64,000 bases of DNA from CAZYFH01 sp965249175 (GTDB lineage Bacteria > Acidobacteriota > Vicinamibacteria > Vicinamibacterales > UBA8438): positions 4,588,001 through 4,652,000 of the forward strand of contig OZ252227.1 in NCBI GenBank assembly GCA_965249175.1, written 5' to 3'. Shown here one piece after another: positions 60,606 through 64,000 of this stretch. How positions within the stretch are numbered: the first letter of the stretch is position 1; the number at the start of each line of letters is the position of its first letter. The notes under the pieces are model-generated. The model searched no databases. It was not told where the DNA came from and worked only from the letters and a program-made list of their open reading frames with translations. The position numbers were made by a program, and so were the translations under genes.

Positions 60606-62195
60606 GTGACGGGAGTGACCAGATTCGTCAGAACGTGCCGTGCGGCCAGCGTGGCGGCCATGCTCCTCGCGTCGAGCGTGGCCAGCGCGCAGGAGTTCCA
60701 GCTCGTCGAGGCCACGATCGACGACGTCCACGGGGCGCTGACCTCAGGGCGGACTAGCTGCCGGGCCATCGTCCAGGGCTATCTCGACCGCATCGCCGCG
60801 TACGATCAGACCGGACCTTCGCTGAACACCATCCAGACGGTGAACCCCGCCGCGCTCCGCGACGCGGAGCGGCTCGATGCGACCCTCGCGACCTCGGGAC
60901 TCGTCGGACCGCTGCACTGCATCCCGGTCCTCCTGAAAGACCAGGTCGAAACGCGCGACATGCCGACCACGTACGGCTCCGCGCTCTTTCGAAACTTCGT
61001 CCCCCGACGGGACGCCACCATCGTGACCCGGCTGAAAGACGCCGGGGCCATCATCCTCGCCAAGACCAACATGGGCGAGTTCGCGTCGCGGTACGTCGGG
61101 TCGGCGTTTGGCATTATCCGCAACGCCTACGATCCATCACGAAACCCCAGCGGCTCGTCGGGTGGCACCGGTGCCGGCGTCGCCGCCAACTTCGGCACGG
61201 TGGGCATCGGCGAAGACACCGGCGGGTCCATTCGCGGGCCGGCGGCCGTCAGCAGCCTCGTCGGCCTCAGGCCCACAGTGCCGCTGGTGAGCCGACACGG
61301 CATGATGCCGGCGAACCCCACCACCGACACGCTCGGTCCGATGACCCGGACCGTCCGGGACGCCGCCATTCTGCTCGGCGTCCTCGCCGGCTTCGATCCG
61401 CACGATCCCATCACGGCGCACGCCGTGGGCAGGATGCCGGATTCCTATACGGCCGGGCTCGATTCGAACGCCCTCGACGGCGCGCGCATCGGCGTCGTGC
61501 GCGAGCCGATGGATCCCAAGGCCGACCCGGCCTCGGACGGTTACCAGCAGGTCCGGGCCGTGATCGACCGCGCGATTCACGACCTCGCCGCGCTCGGCGC
61601 GGATGTGGTCGACCCGGTCGTCGTTCCCGAGCTCGACACGGTGCACGCCGCGTATGCTAGAAACTCCTTCGAGACCGAAGCCGCGACCAACGCCTATCTG
61701 GCCGAGCATCCGAACGCCCCGGTCAAGAGCCTTCGGGAGATCCTCCTCTCGGGCACGGTGACGCCGTGGCGCGCGCGTGGCCTGATCGAGAGCGTCGGCC
61801 GCACGGTCGACGACCACGGTTATCTGCCCGTGCTGCAGGAGAAGGAGCGGCTGCGGCAGCACGTCCTGAATGTCATGGCGAGCCAGAAGCTCGACGCGCT
61901 GGTCTACGCGACCTTCGACCATCCACCGAGCGTGATCGCGCCTGACGCGCTCACGAACGCGCAGACAACGGACGCGTACGGACTGGGCAACAATCGGTAT
62001 CTGAGCCCGATCATCGCGTTCCCCGCGGTCACAGTACCGGCGGGGCTCACCGCGGACGGCCTGCCGGTGGGCCTCGAGCTTCTCGGCCGCCCGTTTACCG
62101 AGCCGCTGCTCCTGCGGTTCGCGTACGCCTACGAGCAGGCCACGCACCGCCGCAGGCCGCCGCCGGCAACGCCGCCGCTCACGGGCCAGCAGTAA
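60606..62195 (+). CDS. Secreted amidase-signature enzyme
   Basis: This encodes 529 residues from the GTG at 60606; a GTG at 60615 and an ATG near 60549 are also possible. The signal peptide is RAASVAAMLLASSVASAQ. The amidase signature is complete: Lys in PVLLKDQVETRD, NPSGSSGGTGAGVAANFGTVGIGEDTGGSIRGPAAVSSLVGLRPT with the cis-Ser and nucleophile Ser, and MTRTVRDAAILLGVLAGFD. A C-terminal PAVTVPAGLTADGLPVGLELLGRPFTE block is typical. It would hydrolyse amide bonds, possibly in peptides or aryl amides, in the periplasm. Confidence 0.92.
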   Translation: MTGVTRFVRTCRAASVAAMLLASSVASAQEFQLVEATIDDVHGALTSGRTSCRAIVQGYLDRIAAYDQTGPSLNTIQTVNPAALRDAERLDATLATSGLVGPLHCIPVLLKDQVETRDMPTTYGSALFRNFVPRRDATIVTRLKDAGAIILAKTNMGEFASRYVGSAFGIIRNAYDPSRNPSGSSGGTGAGVAANFGTVGIGEDTGGSIRGPAAVSSLVGLRPTVPLVSRHGMMPANPTTDTLGPMTRTVRDAAILLGVLAGFDPHDPITAHAVGRMPDSYTAGLDSNALDGARIGVVREPMDPKADPASDGYQQVRAVIDRAIHDLAALGADVVDPVVVPELDTVHAAYARNSFETEAATNAYLAEHPNAPVKSLREILLSGTVTPWRARGLIESVGRTVDDHGYLPVLQEKERLRQHVLNVMASQKLDALVYATFDHPPSVIAPDALTNAQTTDAYGLGNNRYLSPIIAFPAVTVPAGLTADGLPVGLELLGRPFTEPLLLRFAYAYEQATHRRRPPPATPPLTGQQ

Positions 62196-62299
62196 CCTCA
62201 AAGCGGGCGCGCCAGGCTATCGAGCCGAGACAGACGCACTGCGGCCCGCAGGATGGCCTAAGCCTTCGGCCTTCAGCCGGAGTAAGCGCGCCGGCGCTA
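62196..62299. terminator. Hairpins between convergent amidase and DUF4159 genes
   Basis: GGCCTAAGCCTTCGGCC (starting at 62255) and AGCGCGCCGGCGCT (62285-62298) can form hairpins in the 101-base gap, the second overlapping the DUF4159 stop. They are palindromic like the repeats near 46980-47130 and may act as a bidirectional terminator. No U tract is visible. Confidence 0.4.
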
Positions 62300-63064
62300 A
62301 TGCGTCAGCCCGTACAACATGTAGTTGACGCCGAGCCGGAACCCGACATTCTCCGCGTCGATCGGAAAGAACCCCGTCCCAGCCATTTGCCAGTACTCGG
62401 CCAGGTTGGTGTTGTAGTTGGCGATCGCTACCAGCCGCCGGTTTGGGTCGTTGTCCTCGAAGAGGCCGAAGTATTCAGGCGTGAACCCGTAGAGGTGGTG
62501 GTTTCTCGGATGCGGGTAGTCGATCTGGCCGACCCGCAGGAACGACTCGAAGATGGGGTGCGTCCCGTCGAGCGGGAGCCAGAGCGCGCCGGGCATGACC
62601 CGGTCCATCTGGGCCTCGAAGTTGTCCCACGCCTCGAGCTCGAAGTCGTTGAAGATCACGAAGCCGCCCTTGAGCATGTACGCGCGCAGACGCGCGGCGT
62701 CCTCGTCGGTCATCACCCAGAAGCCTGGCTCCCACATGACCGCGATGGGGTGCTTGAAGAGGTCGGGGTCGTCGAGCGGCAGGATGAGGCTCCCGTCGGT
62801 CTTGGCATCGATGTGCGTGACGTCGCCCAGCACCCCCATCAGGTTCTGCTCGGCGCGGGGAAACTCGTGCATGAACGCGTTGATGCCCCGTTGAAAGGTC
62901 GGCACACCAAACGTGCCCCGCGTCCAGCGCAGCCGAACGAACGTGACCTCGCCATCGTACGGGATGTCGCGCTGCCCCCAACCGCCCCATCGCGATTGCG
63001 CCGAGAGCGCCGTCACGCACGTGAGTGCGAGCACCGCCAGCGTCCCGAGTAGCCCGTGGTTCAT
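62297..63064 (-). CDS. DUF4159 family secreted protein
   Basis: This 255-residue protein begins with a signal peptide (LLGTLAVLALTCVTALSAQ), preceded by GGAGGG. The body matches DUF4159: VTFVRLRWTRG, INAFMHEFPRAEQNLMGVLGDVTHID, LKGGFVIFNDFELEAWDNFEAQMDRVMPGALWLPLDGTHPIFESF, and the C-terminal FRLGVNYMLYGLTH. The fold resembles glutamine-amidotransferase-like domains of gliding or secreted complexes. The function is not known. It is often found near PQQ or secreted enzyme genes. Confidence 0.87.
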   Translation of the reverse strand: MNHGLLGTLAVLALTCVTALSAQSRWGGWGQRDIPYDGEVTFVRLRWTRGTFGVPTFQRGINAFMHEFPRAEQNLMGVLGDVTHIDAKTDGSLILPLDDPDLFKHPIAVMWEPGFWVMTDEDAARLRAYMLKGGFVIFNDFELEAWDNFEAQMDRVMPGALWLPLDGTHPIFESFLRVGQIDYPHPRNHHLYGFTPEYFGLFEDNDPNRRLVAIANYNTNLAEYWQMAGTGFFPIDAENVGFRLGVNYMLYGLTH

Positions 63065-63101
63065 CGGACCTGCACCACCCTCCGCGCATCATGATGCTCC
63101 A

Positions 63102-63163
63102 GGCGGGGCATCGGTGTCGACGATGCGCCGCCTGGCGGGGTCTCGGTGTCGACGATGCCCGGC
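63102..63163. repeat. Imperfect 32-bp tandem repeat with internal palindrome
   Basis: Two units (63102-63133 and 63134-63163) share GGCGGGG and TCGGTGTCGACGATGC. In the first, GCATCG (63108-63113) pairs with CGATGC (63121-63126) around a seven-base loop. The repeat lies between the divergent starts of DUF4159 (63064) and the PQQ protein (63213), where an operator or promoter would be expected. Confidence 0.6.
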
Positions 63164-63212
63164 GACCACACATTGAGTAGACTGGCCGGTATTCGAAGAA
63201 GTGGAGTCCGAG

Positions 63213-64000
63213 ATGCCGTATTCGCCCGCATGTCCGGTGCCCACGCGTGTCATCCTGCTCGGACTCGCGTTGGCGACCCTCGCCACCCCCGGCGGCGCGG
63301 TCGCCGGCCAGACCGTCGAGTGGCGCGCGTATTCGGCGGACCATGCCGCCTCGAAATACGCCCCACTGGACCAGATCAACACGGACACGGTGGCCAACGT
63401 CGAGATCGCCTGGCGCCAGCCGGTGATTCCGGACGCGATCCGGAACGGCGACACGACACGTGGTCCGGTCGGCTCGCAGAACACGCCACTGATGGTCGGT
63501 GGCCTGCTCTACGTCAGCACGGGTCTGGGGACGGTCGCGGCGCTCGACGCCACGACCGGCGAGGTCGTATGGAACGACACCCCGCCAGAGGGCGCGGACC
63601 GTGTGCGGCAGACACGCGGCGTCGCGTATTGGAGCGACGGCGATGACGCGCGGGTCATCGCGACGCTGGGACCCAAGCTCGTGGCGCTCAATGCGCTCAC
63701 CGGCGAACGGTATCTCGACTTCGGCGAAACCGGGGAGGTCGACCTGCGCCTCGGGCTTCTCCGCCCGTTCCCTGGCTACTACTGGAACGGCGCGCCGCTC
63801 GTGGTCAACGATGTGATCGTCGTCGGGTCTTTTGTTCAAGACATCACGACGAACCAGCTCCCGGCGAATCGGGAGTCGCCGCGCGGCGACGTCCGCGGCT
63901 TCGACGTGCGGACCGGCGAGGCGCTCTGGACGTTTCACACGATTCCACGCGAAGGCGAGTTCGGCGTCGACACGTGGGGCATCGACCCCGAGGGCGACCG
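63213..64000 (+). CDS. PQQ-binding-like beta-propeller quinoprotein, N-terminal part (runs off window)
   Basis: The ATG at 63213 follows GTGGAGTCCGAG, and the frame stays open for 262 codons to the window end. The signal peptide is TRVILLGLALATLATPGGAVAGQ. Blade repeats are visible: VEWRAYSADHAASKYAPLDQINTDTV, VAALDATTGEVVWND, LVALNALTGERYLDFGETG and VRGFDVRTGEALWTFHTIPREGEFGVDTW. This matches the membrane- or periplasm-type glucose/alcohol dehydrogenase propeller group. The C terminus is missing, so haem or membrane parts cannot be assessed. Confidence 0.88.
   Translation, partial: MPYSPACPVPTRVILLGLALATLATPGGAVAGQTVEWRAYSADHAASKYAPLDQINTDTVANVEIAWRQPVIPDAIRNGDTTRGPVGSQNTPLMVGGLLYVSTGLGTVAALDATTGEVVWNDTPPEGADRVRQTRGVAYWSDGDDARVIATLGPKLVALNALTGERYLDFGETGEVDLRLGLLRPFPGYYWNGAPLVVNDVIVVGSFVQDITTNQLPANRESPRGDVRGFDVRTGEALWTFHTIPREGEFGVDTWGIDPEGD

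Overview
The window is high-GC bacterial DNA. Its secreted gene content is typical of Acidobacteriota, most likely Vicinamibacteria (subgroup 6) and possibly a host-associated or sponge-type lineage. This is inferred from family content: PQQ beta-propellers, DUF1549/DUF1553 with DUF1501, DUF1592 with DUF1552, CBM9/DUF5916 barrels, the LQG(V/I)W...EYACHEGNYGM secreted family, and an ECF42-like sigma factor. No rRNA, tRNA or CRISPR array was seen.

Layout. 1-5.5 kb: start of a secreted protein (minus strand), a DinB-superfamily gene split by an ISL3-family element, a small secreted protein, and a second, different ISL3-family element. 5.5-11.2 kb: a PQQ dehydrogenase, a metzincin-like protein, and an IS1182-like element inserted exactly at the metzincin stop codon. 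11.3-18.8 kb: a plus-strand run of a lipoprotein, a small membrane protein, an alpha/beta hydrolase, a hydrolase-M28 fusion, two tautomerase-like proteins, a cupin, a membrane-anchored unknown and a secreted unknown that ends in a 40-bp tandem repeat. 18.9-20.5 kb: sigma factor and YCII/DGPF partner.

20.7-32.6 kb is a minus-strand biosynthetic locus. An RND/MMPL transporter, a small membrane protein and a B12-binding radical SAM enzyme precede a single-module highly reducing type I PKS (KS-AT-DH-MT-ER-KR-ACP). The PKS is broken by an apparent one-base deletion in the ER domain. I read the locus as making and exporting a reduced, possibly methyl-branched lipid.

33-54 kb: a second member of the LQG family, a PHB-depolymerase-like esterase, nitronate monooxygenase, DUF1501 with DUF1549/DUF1553, a metallo-beta-lactamase-fold protein, an ABM monooxygenase, a membrane Ser/Thr kinase (also with an apparent one-base deletion), a CBM9/DUF5916 barrel, a small membrane protein, a cytochrome c/copper monooxygenase, an ankyrin protein, DUF1552 and DUF1592.

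54-64 kb: a TPR protein, then a large membrane patatin-like phospholipase gene split by a second copy of the 1,449-bp ISL3-family element, its upstream outer-membrane barrel gene, an amidase, a DUF4159 protein and the start of another PQQ-propeller protein. All four IS elements have target duplications that can be read directly, so the ancestral genes can be rebuilt. Recent IS activity, with gene decay or assembly error, is the main structural theme.
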